A program made the translations under genes and the position numbers. Shown piece by piece: positions 24,829-35,443 of a stretch of DNA of 64,000 nt (positions are counted from its first letter, which is position 1; each line of letters begins with the position of its first letter). The notes beneath the pieces are model-generated. The model was not told the origin of the DNA. It ran no database searches and saw nothing but the letters and a program-made list of their open reading frames with translations. The stretch comes from an uncultured Oscillospiraceae bacterium (GTDB lineage Bacteria; Bacillota; Clostridia; Oscillospirales; Oscillospiraceae): the NCBI GenBank assembly GCA_944385445.1, contig CALWXF010000001.1:393567-457566 (forward strand), given 5' to 3'.

Positions 24829-24837
24829 ATCAATACC

Positions 24838-25332
24838 ATGGCAAAGAAAAAAGAAGAAAAAACCAACGTCATGCGGGTCCTGGAACAGAAAAAGGTGCCC
24901 TATCAGGGCCACACCTATCCCCACGACGGGGAGACCGCCCCGGATGGGGTGAGTGTGGCGCAAAGTATGGGACAGGACCCTGCCTGCGTGTTTAAAACCC
25001 TGGTGACCCGTGGGGCCTCCGGGGGATATTATGTGTTTGACATCCCGGTGGCAGCCACCTTGGACTTGAAGAAGGCGGCAAAGGCGGTGGGGGAGAAGTC
25101 GGTGGCTATGCTGCCCAGCAAAGAGCTGCTCCCCCTCACCGGATATGTCCACGGCGGCTGTTCTCCGGTGGGGATGAAAAAGCAGTTCCCCACCGTGTTC
25201 CATCAAAGCTGCCTGGACCAGGACGCCATCTATGTGTCCGCCGGGAAGATCGGCTTTCAGGTGGAGGTGGCGCCCCAGGCTATTCTGGACCTGGTGCGAG
25301 CCACCACGGCCGACGTGATTGTGGAAGAATAG
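24838..25332 (+). CDS. ybaK: Cys-tRNA(Pro)/Cys-tRNA(Cys) deacylase YbaK
   Basis: A 164-residue editing protein that hydrolyses Cys-tRNA(Pro) formed by mistake by prolyl-tRNA synthetase. The YbaK/INS fold shows the conserved FKTLV (catalytic lysine, about residue 46), GGYYVFDIPVAATLDLKKAAKAVG, and the substrate loop GYVHGGCSPVGMKKQFPTV with the GxxSPxG pattern. The start lies directly behind the second uvrB-end copy; the ribosome-binding site AAGGA is a rather long 13 bases away and is part of that copy. Aldo/keto reductase and uvrA genes follow on the same strand. Confidence 0.92.
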   Translation: MAKKKEEKTNVMRVLEQKKVPYQGHTYPHDGETAPDGVSVAQSMGQDPACVFKTLVTRGASGGYYVFDIPVAATLDLKKAAKAVGEKSVAMLPSKELLPLTGYVHGGCSPVGMKKQFPTVFHQSCLDQDAIYVSAGKIGFQVEVAPQAILDLVRATTADVIVEE

Positions 25333-25344
25333 AGGAGTACAACT

Positions 25345-26355
25345 ATGAACATGGTAACCTTAGGTAATACCGGACTGAAGGTGTCCGCCATCTCCTTTGG
25401 CGGCATCCCCATCCAGCGCTCCGACGCCGCCAATACTCTGGCAGTGGTGGACGAGCTGGAGAAGTTCGGCATCAATTTCATCGATACCGCCCGGGGCTAC
25501 ACGGTATCTGAGGAATATCTGGGTGCTGCCCTGAAGGGCCGCCGGGACAAGTTCATCCTGGCCACCAAGTCCATGTCCCGCAGCCGTGAGGCCATGGCAA
25601 AGGACATTGATATCAGCCTGGGCAACCTACAGACCGACTACATCGACCTGTACCAGATCCACAACCTGCCCTTGAAGGACTTTGACCAGGTCTTTGGCCC
25701 CGACGGGGCCTATGAGGCCCTGGCCCAGGCCAAGGCAGAGGGAAAAATCCGCCACATCGGGGCCACCGCCCACTCCCTGGACGCCCTGCGCCTGCTGGTG
25801 GAGGAGCACGCCCACCAGATTGAGACGGTGATGTTCCCCTATAACATCGTGGAGATGCAAGGCCACGAGGTGCTGGCCCTGGCCCGGGAAAAGGGCATTG
25901 GCACCATCGCCATGAAGCCCATGGCGGGGGGCAACCTGGACGACTGGAACCTGGCGCTGCGCTTCATTGCCGCCTCCGGGGTTATGGATGTGTCCATCCC
26001 CGGTATGGGCAGCGTGGAGGAAGTACAGCGCAACGCCCAGGTGGATTTGACCGCCCCCTTGACCCAGGCCGAGCTGGAGGAGTGCCAGCGCATCCGGGCT
26101 GAGCTGGGCACCCACTTCTGCCGCCGCTGCGGCTACTGCGCCCCTTGCACCGTGGGCATTGACATTCCCTCCCAGTTCCTCATGGCCAACTACGCCCGCC
26201 GCTACGGCTTGGCCGACTGGGCGGTGAGCCGCTACCAGGCCCTGGCCCACCACGCTGGAGAGTGCGTGGAGTGCGGAGCCTGCGAGAAGCGCTGCCCCTA
26301 TGAGCTGCCCATCCGGGAGATGCTCGCCGATGTGGCAAAGGAATTTGGCTGCTGA
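25345..26355 (+). CDS. Aldo/keto reductase with C-terminal 4Fe-4S ferredoxin domain
   Basis: A 336-residue oxidoreductase. Residues 1-235 form an aldo/keto-reductase barrel with NxxDTA-type start [18 protein letters not shown], catalytic lysine in ATKS and the [11 protein letters not shown] strand. The C-terminal 80 residues hold cysteine clusters [10 protein letters not shown] and [12 protein letters not shown], consistent with bound iron-sulfur clusters. This domain pair is common in strict anaerobes, where electrons may pass between NAD(P)H and an iron-sulfur partner. The substrate is unknown. It lies between ybaK and uvrA with 12- and 30-base gaps. Confidence 0.92.
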   Translation: MNMVTLGNTGLKVSAISFGGIPIQRSDAANTLAVVDELEKFGINFIDTARGYTVSEEYLGAALKGRRDKFILATKSMSRSREAMAKDIDISLGNLQTDYIDLYQIHNLPLKDFDQVFGPDGAYEALAQAKAEGKIRHIGATAHSLDALRLLVEEHAHQIETVMFPYNIVEMQGHEVLALAREKGIGTIAMKPMAGGNLDDWNLALRFIAASGVMDVSIPGMGSVEEVQRNAQVDLTAPLTQAELEECQRIRAELGTHFCRRCGYCAPCTVGIDIPSQFLMANYARRYGLADWAVSRYQALAHHAGECVECGACEKRCPYELPIREMLADVAKEFGC

Positions 26356-26385
26356 ACACTGACTGAGACTTGAAGGAGACCCAAC

Positions 26386-29226
<2,841 letters not shown>

Positions 29227-29230
29227 AAGA

Positions 29231-29716
29231 ATGGATTTGATGCAATGGCTCACCACCGACCTGAACGGGGAGTTTCTGCTCACCCTGCTGGTGTCCATGG
29301 TGCCGGTGGTGGAGCTGCGCGGTGGTATCCCCTTTGGTGTGGCTGCGGGGTTGCCGGTTTGGGCGGCATACCTGGCGGCAGTGATCGGTAACTTGCTCCC
29401 CGTCCCCTTCATCGTGGTGTATATCCGGCGTATTTTCATGTTTATGCGCCAGCATATGCCCCGGCTCAACAGTCTGGTGGACCGCATGGAGGAAAAGGCC
29501 CACCTGAAAAGCGCCTCGGTGATGAAGTATCAGTATCTGGGGCTGGCCATTTTTGTGGCCATCCCGCTGCCCGGAACCGGCGCCTGGACCGGTGCGCTGG
29601 TGGCAGCCTTCCTGGATATGCGCCTGAAGAAGGCCCTGCCCTCCATCGCCGGGGGCGTGCTGTCCGCGGGGCTGATTATCAGCATTCTCTCCTATGGAGT
29701 GAAAAGCTTCTTTTGA
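29231..29716 (+). CDS. Small multidrug export family membrane protein
   Basis: A 161-residue membrane protein of the COG2426/Sm_multidrug_ex family, with four to five hydrophobic segments, the conserved start VSMVPVVELRGGIPFGVAAGLP and the YLGLAIFVAIPLPGTGAWTGALVAAFLDM motif. The family name rests on an old annotation; transport has not been firmly shown. The ATG lies 10 bases behind AAAGGAG at the end of uvrA, so it may be cotranscribed. Confidence 0.85.
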   Translation: MDLMQWLTTDLNGEFLLTLLVSMVPVVELRGGIPFGVAAGLPVWAAYLAAVIGNLLPVPFIVVYIRRIFMFMRQHMPRLNSLVDRMEEKAHLKSASVMKYQYLGLAIFVAIPLPGTGAWTGALVAAFLDMRLKKALPSIAGGVLSAGLIISILSYGVKSFF

Positions 29717-29779
29717 GAGAACACGTGGTGACCGCTGCTGCCTGGGGAACATAGAATGACCCAAAGGTGGTGGTGATCG

Positions 29780-30076
29780 GTGGAATTCTATCTGGCCATG
29801 ACCGGCGTGGGCCTTCTGGCTGCGCTGGGGCTCCTCTGCCTCTGCTGGTTGGGCCTGGGGCGTCTGCTGCTGCCCATCCCTCTGGCCCTCACCGTGTCGG
29901 TGACGGGAGTAGGGGATGGGGAGCGGTTGGAGCAGGGGGTCAAGGCGCTGCACTGGCTGCGCCGCACCGGCCTGTGGCGGGGTGAAATCCTCATTTTAGA
30001 CGGCGGGCTGTCTCCCCGGGGGCTGGAAGTGGCCCGGCGATTGGTGGAGGACTGCCACGCACAATTGCACATATGA
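29780..30076 (+). CDS. Small membrane-anchored protein of unknown function
   Basis: A 98-residue protein with GTG start behind AAAGGTGG. Residues 7-42 are hydrophobic (LAMTGVGLLAALGLLCLCWLGLGRLLLPIPLALTV, one or two helices), followed by a short soluble domain with VTGVGDGERLEQGVKALHWLR and ILILDGGLSPRGLEVARRLVEDC. I do not recognise a family with certainty. A very stable hairpin (30081-30109) comes just after it and just before the next gene's ribosome-binding site. Confidence 0.65.
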   Translation: MEFYLAMTGVGLLAALGLLCLCWLGLGRLLLPIPLALTVSVTGVGDGERLEQGVKALHWLRRTGLWRGEILILDGGLSPRGLEVARRLVEDCHAQLHI

Positions 30077-30080
30077 AATC

Positions 30081-30109
30081 ATGCCCCCCAGAAGGTTTCT
30101 GGGGGGCAT
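30081..30109 (+). promoter_or_regulatory. Stable hairpin in front of the M32 peptidase gene
   Basis: A perfect 13-bp stem (30081-30093 with 30097-30109) with a 3-base loop lies 5-8 bases before the ribosome-binding site of the next gene. It has no T run on either strand, so it is not a standard terminator; it may act as an mRNA processing or stability element. Confidence 0.5.
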
Positions 30110-30127
30110 CATGAAAGGAAGATTATG

Positions 30128-31624
30128 ATGGAGATTCAACAGGCACTCAAACAATTGGATGAGCTGCAAAAGAAGCTGTACTCTTACACGGCAGCCCAAT
30201 CCTCCCTGTACTTAGACGGCGTCACTGTGGCCCCCCGGGACACCTCTGCCGGGCGCGGTGTGGCCCTGGGCATTCTGGCCGGGGAGCAGCACAAGACCCT
30301 GTCCGACCCCAAGGTGGGGGAGATGCTGGAGGTGCTGTCTGCCAATACCGACCAGCTCACCCCAGAGCAGCGCCGTCAGGTGGAACTTCTCACCCGGGAC
30401 TACCGCCAGCTCTCCCGCATCCCCGCTCAGGAGTACATGGAGTACGCCATGCTGGTCAACGAGGCCAGCGATGTGTGGCACCGGGCCAAGGAGACCAACG
30501 ACTTCCCCCTCTTTGCCCCAGTGCTGGAGAAGCTGGTGGCGTACAACCGCCGGTTTGCCGGGTATTATGATCCCGACAAAGCCCCCTATGATGCCCTGCT
30601 CAACGAGTATGAGCGTGGTATCACCATGGAGCAGCTGGACCAGTTCTTTGCCACCGTGCGGGACAAGCTGGTGCCTCTCATCCATGCCATTGGGGAGAAG
30701 GAGCAGCCGGACGTGAGCTTCCTCCACCGCCACTACCCGGTGGAGGCCCAGCGCAAGTTCTCCGACTACCTCATGGAGGTTATGGGCCTGGACCGGGCCC
30801 ACTGCGGCATTGGGGAGACGGAGCACCCCTTCACCCTCAATTTCAATAGTCAGGATGTGCGCATCACCACCCACTACCTGGAGGACGATGTGGCCAGCTC
30901 CATGTATTCCGTCATCCATGAGGGAGGACACGCCCGGTATGAGCTGGATGTAAACCCGGAATACGACTATACCTGCCTGACGGGCGGGGCCTCCATGGGC
31001 ATCCACGAGAGCCAATCCCGGTTCTATGAAAACCTCATTGGCCGCTCCCTTCCCTTTGTTCAGGCCATCTTCCCCAAGATGCAGGAGTTCTTCCCCCAGC
31101 AGCTGGAGGGGGTGACGGCAGAGCAGATGTACCGGGCGGTGAATATGGCCCAGCCCTCCCTCATCCGCACTGAGGCCGACGAGCTCACCTACTGCCTCCA
31201 TGTGATGGTGCGCTATGAGATGGAAAAGCGCCTCATCGGCGGCACTCTGGCGGTAAAGGACGTGCCCGCTGAGTGGAATCGACTGTACAAGAAGTACCTG
31301 GGGGTGGAGGTGCCCGACGACACCCGCGGCTGTCTCCAGGACTCCCATTGGTCCGGCGGCGACTTCGGCTACTTCCCCTCCTATGCCCTGGGCAGCGCCT
31401 ATGGGGCGCAGATGCTGCGCAACATGGAGCGGGACGTGGATGTGTGGGGCAGCGTGGCCCGGGGAGATCTGAGCCCTGTCACCCAGTGGCTCACGGAAAA
31501 AATCCACCGATATGGTCAGATGCTGGACCCCAAGCAGCTGGTGCAGCAGTCCTGCGGAGACTTCGACCCCACGGTGTATACAGACTATCTCACGGAAAAA
31601 TACTCCAAACTTTACAACTTGTGA
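30128..31624 (+). CDS. M32-family metallocarboxypeptidase
   Basis: A 498-residue carboxypeptidase of the Taq type, which removes C-terminal residues from peptides in the cytoplasm. The zinc motif HEGGH (in SVIHEGGHARYELDVN, about residue 261), the GIHESQSRFYENLIGR motif with the third ligand, and the long helical frame (YTAAQSSLYLDGVTVAP at the N-terminus) all fit. Two adjacent ATG codons (30125, 30128) are possible; the second has better spacing to AAGGA. A strong hairpin stands directly upstream. Confidence 0.93.
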   Translation: MEIQQALKQLDELQKKLYSYTAAQSSLYLDGVTVAPRDTSAGRGVALGILAGEQHKTLSDPKVGEMLEVLSANTDQLTPEQRRQVELLTRDYRQLSRIPAQEYMEYAMLVNEASDVWHRAKETNDFPLFAPVLEKLVAYNRRFAGYYDPDKAPYDALLNEYERGITMEQLDQFFATVRDKLVPLIHAIGEKEQPDVSFLHRHYPVEAQRKFSDYLMEVMGLDRAHCGIGETEHPFTLNFNSQDVRITTHYLEDDVASSMYSVIHEGGHARYELDVNPEYDYTCLTGGASMGIHESQSRFYENLIGRSLPFVQAIFPKMQEFFPQQLEGVTAEQMYRAVNMAQPSLIRTEADELTYCLHVMVRYEMEKRLIGGTLAVKDVPAEWNRLYKKYLGVEVPDDTRGCLQDSHWSGGDFGYFPSYALGSAYGAQMLRNMERDVDVWGSVARGDLSPVTQWLTEKIHRYGQMLDPKQLVQQSCGDFDPTVYTDYLTEKYSKLYNL

Positions 31625-31637
31625 GGTGACAGATATG

Positions 31638-32195
31638 ATGTGGACCTTGGAACAGATTGAAGAGCAGAGCCGACAGGCCGTCTGTGAGCTGCTGGACGTG
31701 TCCGGCATGACCCCCGGCCAGATTTTGGTGGTGGGCTGTTCCTCCTCCGAGGTGGTGGGAGGCCACATTGGGAAGGCCTCCAGCCTGGAGACGGCCCAGG
31801 CCATCTTCCGTGGCATCTGGCCTGTGGTGCAGGAGAAGGGCATCTTTTTGGCGGCTCAGTGCTGTGAGCACCTGAACCGGGCCCTTATCATCGAGGGAGA
31901 CTGCGCCGAACGGTACGGCTATGAGCCGGTGTGCGTGGTACCCCAGCCCAAGGCGGGCGGCTCCTTTGCCACGACAGCCTGGGCGCAGTTTGACCACCCG
32001 GTGGCGGTGGAGCATATCCGGGCCCACGGCGGCCTGGACATTGGCGGCACCCTCATCGGGATGCACCTGAAGGACGTGGCGGTGCCCGTGCGCCTGAGCC
32101 TGGATCACATCGGGGAGGGGCTGCTGCTGTGCGCCCGTACCCGGCCCAAGTTCATCGGAGGCAGCCGGGCGGTGTACGATGGAGACCCCCGGTAA
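31638..32195 (+). CDS. YwlG/DUF436 (TIGR01440) family protein
   Basis: A 185-residue protein of the YwlG family: LVVGCSSSEVVGGHIGKASS, AQCCEHLNRALIIE, and the long conserved stretch GSFATTAWAQFDHPVAVEHIRAHGGLDIGGTLIGMHLKDVAVP. The function is unknown. The start is ATG 31638 (or 31635) behind GAGGTGA, 13-16 bases after the M32 peptidase stop. Its 3' end overlaps the XRE-TPR gene by 17 bases in another frame. Confidence 0.9.
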   Translation: MWTLEQIEEQSRQAVCELLDVSGMTPGQILVVGCSSSEVVGGHIGKASSLETAQAIFRGIWPVVQEKGIFLAAQCCEHLNRALIIEGDCAERYGYEPVCVVPQPKAGGSFATTAWAQFDHPVAVEHIRAHGGLDIGGTLIGMHLKDVAVPVRLSLDHIGEGLLLCARTRPKFIGGSRAVYDGDPR

Positions 32196-33339
32196 CCGCC
32201 TGTTTGCGGGGGCGGTCATCCGGAGAGAGCGTCTGCGCCGGGATTGGAGCCAGGAGGGGCTGTGCCGTGGCATTTGCACCGTGTCCTACCTCTCCAAAAT
32301 CGAGCAGGGCAAGGCAGAGGGCAGCTCGGATGTGATACGCCTGCTGCTGGAGCGGCTGGACGTGCCCTGGTACGAGGACCAAGAGACCATGGAGGCAGGG
32401 GAGAAGTGGGTGGAGCGCTGCTATGAGGCGGTGCTGTCCGGTGACCCTGAATCCCACCATACACTGGCTCCGGAGTTTGATGCCCAGGCGCCCCGGCTCT
32501 CCAGCAGCCCCTATGGGCTGGATGTGGAAGTGCTGCGGGGCTTTGTCCACCCGGAACAGGCCATGGAGGACATGGGGCTGGAGGAGTATCTGGACCGCCG
32601 CCAGCTGGCCCTGTGGCGGGTGCAGCAGGAGCGCTACCAGGAGGCGTTGGAGCTGTACCCCTGCGCCTATACTTGGCTGCGGGCGGGAATGGACCGCTAT
32701 GTCCGGGGGGACAGCTACACCGCCGCCGTGGAGTGCCTGAGCCAGGCCTACCAGCGGGCCAGTGAGCAGGGGTATGTGCGTTTGATGCTGCTTGCCAAGC
32801 TGTATATGGGCAACTGCTACTGCAACCAGCTCCATTTGGAGCAGATGGAGGAGCAGTACCGGGTGGCACGGCGACTGGCCCAGGCCCTGGAGGATGAGAG
32901 CATTCTGCGCAGCATCGCCTATAATCAGGCTTCGGGATACCTGGAGTGCGGGCAATACCAGAATGCCTATGCCTATTTCTCCACGGTGGACGACCCCACG
33001 GTGATGGACCTGCATAAGCTGGCCCTGTGCTGTGAGAAGCTGGGGCTGACCCAACAGGCTTTGGAGGCCCTGGACCAGGCAGACGGGATGGACTGGGACT
33101 GGGAACTGGGCAGACAGATGTGCCATCTGGTGCGCTACCGCCTGGAGTATCCCGACTATCTGCGCCACACGGAATACGGGGCGCAGCTCTTACAGGTGTT
33201 CCAGGACTGCCAGACCCAGCTTCCCATCGGCTATGCGGCGTTCCACCTGCCCTGGGTGCTGGAGTGGTACACCGCAAACCGACAGTACCGCAACGCCTAC
33301 GAGCTTCTCCGGAATTTTCCCATCAAACTGGATTTATAA
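32179..33339 (+). CDS. XRE-type helix-turn-helix regulator with TPR-like C-terminus
   Basis: A 386-residue protein. Residues 12-65 form an XRE helix-turn-helix (IRRERLRRDWSQEGLCRGICTVSYLSKIEQGKA). The remaining 300 residues are helical repeats rich in Y, A, L and Q (e.g. ALWRVQQERYQEALELYP, YTAAVECLSQAYQRASEQG, LALCCEKLGLTQQALEALDQA), which look like TPR units. This layout is that of RRNPP-type regulators (Rgg, PlcR, PrgX), which bind short peptides; no peptide gene is visible nearby. It overlaps the YwlG-like gene and is followed by a terminator and an MFS transporter, which could be its target. Ligand and target are inference. Confidence 0.8.
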   Translation: METPGNRLFAGAVIRRERLRRDWSQEGLCRGICTVSYLSKIEQGKAEGSSDVIRLLLERLDVPWYEDQETMEAGEKWVERCYEAVLSGDPESHHTLAPEFDAQAPRLSSSPYGLDVEVLRGFVHPEQAMEDMGLEEYLDRRQLALWRVQQERYQEALELYPCAYTWLRAGMDRYVRGDSYTAAVECLSQAYQRASEQGYVRLMLLAKLYMGNCYCNQLHLEQMEEQYRVARRLAQALEDESILRSIAYNQASGYLECGQYQNAYAYFSTVDDPTVMDLHKLALCCEKLGLTQQALEALDQADGMDWDWELGRQMCHLVRYRLEYPDYLRHTEYGAQLLQVFQDCQTQLPIGYAAFHLPWVLEWYTANRQYRNAYELLRNFPIKLDL

Positions 33340-33346
33340 CCCAGTA

Positions 33347-33391
33347 AGGCCCTCCCTTGGGAGAACATTTTCCCAAAGGAAGGGCCTTTTT
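33347..33391 (+). terminator. Terminator between the XRE-TPR gene and the MFS gene
   Basis: A long, slightly bulged stem (AAGGCCCT-CCCTTGGGA with TTCCCAAAGG-AAGGGCCTT) followed by TTTTTCT. Confidence 0.8.
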
Positions 33392-33434
33392 CTACCCTTA
33401 CCCCCTGTGCTACCATGAATGTGAGGTGAAACAC

Positions 33435-34664
33435 ATGAGACAGACCCTGTGGACGAAAAACTTTACCCTGGTCACCCTGGCCACCACCTTGGGGGCCGTG
33501 GGAGGCATTGCGGGCAGCTTTGCACTGTCCTTTCTGGTCTTTGATGAGACGGGGAGCACCTTGGCCTCCGCCCTCATTTTGGCTATTCAGTTGGTGCCCT
33601 ATTTTGTCATCCCTCTGTTTGCCGCCCCCTGGATGGACCGGATGCCCCGTAAGCCGTTTCTGGTGGGTGGGGATGTGCTCAATGGCATCCTTTACGGGGC
33701 GGCGGGGTTATACCTGATGTTCTGGGACTTTCACTACCTGGGGTATCTGAGCTTTTCCCTGTTGCTGGCCTCCCTGAGTGCCTTTGATGAGCTAGCTTAT
33801 AACTGTATCTATCCCAAGCTCATCCCCAGCGGCCTGGAGGAGAAGGGGTATGCGGTGTCCGCTACCCTCTATCCGGTGCTCAAGGTCATCATGACCCCGG
33901 TGGCGGCGGTGCTGCTGGACACGGTGGGGGTGGCGTGGATTCTCCTCATTCAGGCCGGACTGTCCCTGCTGGCGGCGGGAGTGGAGAGCCACATCCAGCT
34001 GGTGGAGCATGTGGAAAAGGGGGGAGCCCGGTTTTCCTTAGCGCTGTGGTGGGGGGACATCCGCGAGGCCGCCCGGTACCTGAAACAGGAGAAGGGCCTG
34101 CGCAGCATCTACAGTTACATGGCGGTGACCAACGGAGTGGCCAGCGGATACTCCCCGCTGCTGGTGGCCTTTTTCCGCACCATGCCGGGGATGAGCGCCT
34201 TCCTGTACGGTCTGTTCTCAGTGGCGGAGTTTGTGGGGCGCAGCCTGGGCGGTGTGGTGCAGTACCGGGTGCGCATTCCCGACGAGAAAAAGTACGGCTT
34301 CGCCTTCTTTGTCTACCAGTTTTACGAGGTTATGGATATGTGCCTATTGTGGCTGCCCTATCCCCTGATGCTCCTCAACCGGGCCAGTGCAGGTTTTCTG
34401 GGGGTGAACAGCGCCACCATGCGCCAGGCAGCGGTGCAGCGGTACCTCCCTGAGGGGCTCCGGGCCAGAATCAACGCCTTTGAGAGCATGTGCATTATGG
34501 CTGCTTCCAGCCTGTGCAGCCTGGGGATGGGAGCGCTGGGGGAGGTGCTGGATGTGAGGGTGTGCGTTACCCTGGGAGCTGCCTTTACTCTCGTGGTGTG
34601 CTGGCTCACCATCTGGAAAAACCGGGCACAAGTGCGGCAGGTCTATCAGCCTGGACGGGATTGA
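33435..34664 (+). CDS. MFS transporter
   Basis: A 409-residue major facilitator with about twelve hydrophobic helices; the first is LVTLATTLGAVGGIAGSFALSFLVFDETGS and loop 2-3 has the MFS-A type motif variant AAPWMDRMPRKPFLVGGD. It resembles macrolide/enterobactin-type exporters. The ATG at 33435 follows GAGGTGA. Its only near neighbour with a regulatory role is the XRE-TPR gene upstream. The substrate cannot be told from sequence; drug or metabolite efflux is likely. Confidence 0.88.
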   Translation: MRQTLWTKNFTLVTLATTLGAVGGIAGSFALSFLVFDETGSTLASALILAIQLVPYFVIPLFAAPWMDRMPRKPFLVGGDVLNGILYGAAGLYLMFWDFHYLGYLSFSLLLASLSAFDELAYNCIYPKLIPSGLEEKGYAVSATLYPVLKVIMTPVAAVLLDTVGVAWILLIQAGLSLLAAGVESHIQLVEHVEKGGARFSLALWWGDIREAARYLKQEKGLRSIYSYMAVTNGVASGYSPLLVAFFRTMPGMSAFLYGLFSVAEFVGRSLGGVVQYRVRIPDEKKYGFAFFVYQFYEVMDMCLLWLPYPLMLLNRASAGFLGVNSATMRQAAVQRYLPEGLRARINAFESMCIMAASSLCSLGMGALGEVLDVRVCVTLGAAFTLVVCWLTIWKNRAQVRQVYQPGRD

Positions 34665-34723
34665 GAATGAAATGCATGTTTCTGAGATTTTGAGACAGAA
34701 TACCAGAAAAGGAGGCGCACGCC

Positions 34724-35395
34724 ATGCCTGTTCTCACCCTCTGTCTCACCACGGTGGGGTCCTTTGCCGTTTTATTTCTGTCGGCGAAACTCATCGGACA
34801 CAAGCAGATTGCCCAGTTGGATTTTTTCGACTATATCACCGGAATCACCATCGGCTCCATCGCCGCCGAGATGGCCACCGAGCTGGAGGAGCCCTGGAAA
34901 CCCATGATTGCCATGGTGATTTACGGCGGCATTACCTTGGCCTTGAGCCTCATTTCCAGCCGATTTCCCCGCTCTCGAAAGTATCTCAACGGCACCCCCA
35001 CCATCTTAATGGACCACGGCAAGCTGTACTATGAGAATCTGAAAAAGGCCCGGCTGGACTTGAGCGAGTTTCTGGTCCTATGCCGCCAACAGGGGTATTT
35101 TGACCTGACCACCATCCAGACGGCCATTTTCGAGTACAACGGTAAACTCACCATCCTGCCGGTCACCACCCAGCGGCCGGTGACGCCCCAGGACCTGGAC
35201 TTGAGCCCGGACCAGGAGCTCATCTTCACCGAGCTCATCATGGACGGGCGCATTCTGGAGGAGAACCTCCACCGCATGGGGCTGGACCGGACCTGGCTGG
35301 AAAAACAGCTCAAGCAGCGCCACATTTCCTCTGCCAAAGAGGTGTTTTTGGCGGTGTGTGACCGCAATCTGAAATTTGTGCTGTTCGAAAAATAG
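34724..35395 (+). CDS. YetF/DUF421 family membrane protein
   Basis: A 223-residue protein with three N-terminal membrane helices (about 4-80), the family start LIGHKQIAQLDFFDYITGITIGSIAAEMA and a cytoplasmic DUF421/YetF_C domain (GTPTILMDHGKLYYENLKKARLDLSEFLVLCRQQGYFDL) to the end. In Bacillus the YetF-like proteins of this family occur in spore membranes. Preceded by AAAGGAGG and closed by a strong hairpin at 35402-35438. Confidence 0.88.
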   Translation: MPVLTLCLTTVGSFAVLFLSAKLIGHKQIAQLDFFDYITGITIGSIAAEMATELEEPWKPMIAMVIYGGITLALSLISSRFPRSRKYLNGTPTILMDHGKLYYENLKKARLDLSEFLVLCRQQGYFDLTTIQTAIFEYNGKLTILPVTTQRPVTPQDLDLSPDQELIFTELIMDGRILEENLHRMGLDRTWLEKQLKQRHISSAKEVFLAVCDRNLKFVLFEK

Positions 35396-35401
35396 CGATG
35401 A

Positions 35402-35442
35402 GATACCCCCGGCTGTATGTATCCACAGCCGGGGGTATTTTG
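35402..35442 (+). terminator. Terminator of the YetF-like gene
   Basis: A 15-bp GC-rich stem (arms 35402-35416 and 35425-35439, one G-T closing pair) with an 8-base loop and TTTTG behind it. It also lies just past the end of the convergent ABC-F gene. Confidence 0.8.
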
Positions 35443-35443
35443 T

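Noticed and set aside
33415-33429. Four-codon ORF (ATG AAT GTG AGG TGA) just before the MFS start, as another leader peptide
   Set aside because: It has no ribosome-binding site of its own and no alternative hairpins; its bases merely include the Shine-Dalgarno sequence of the MFS gene.
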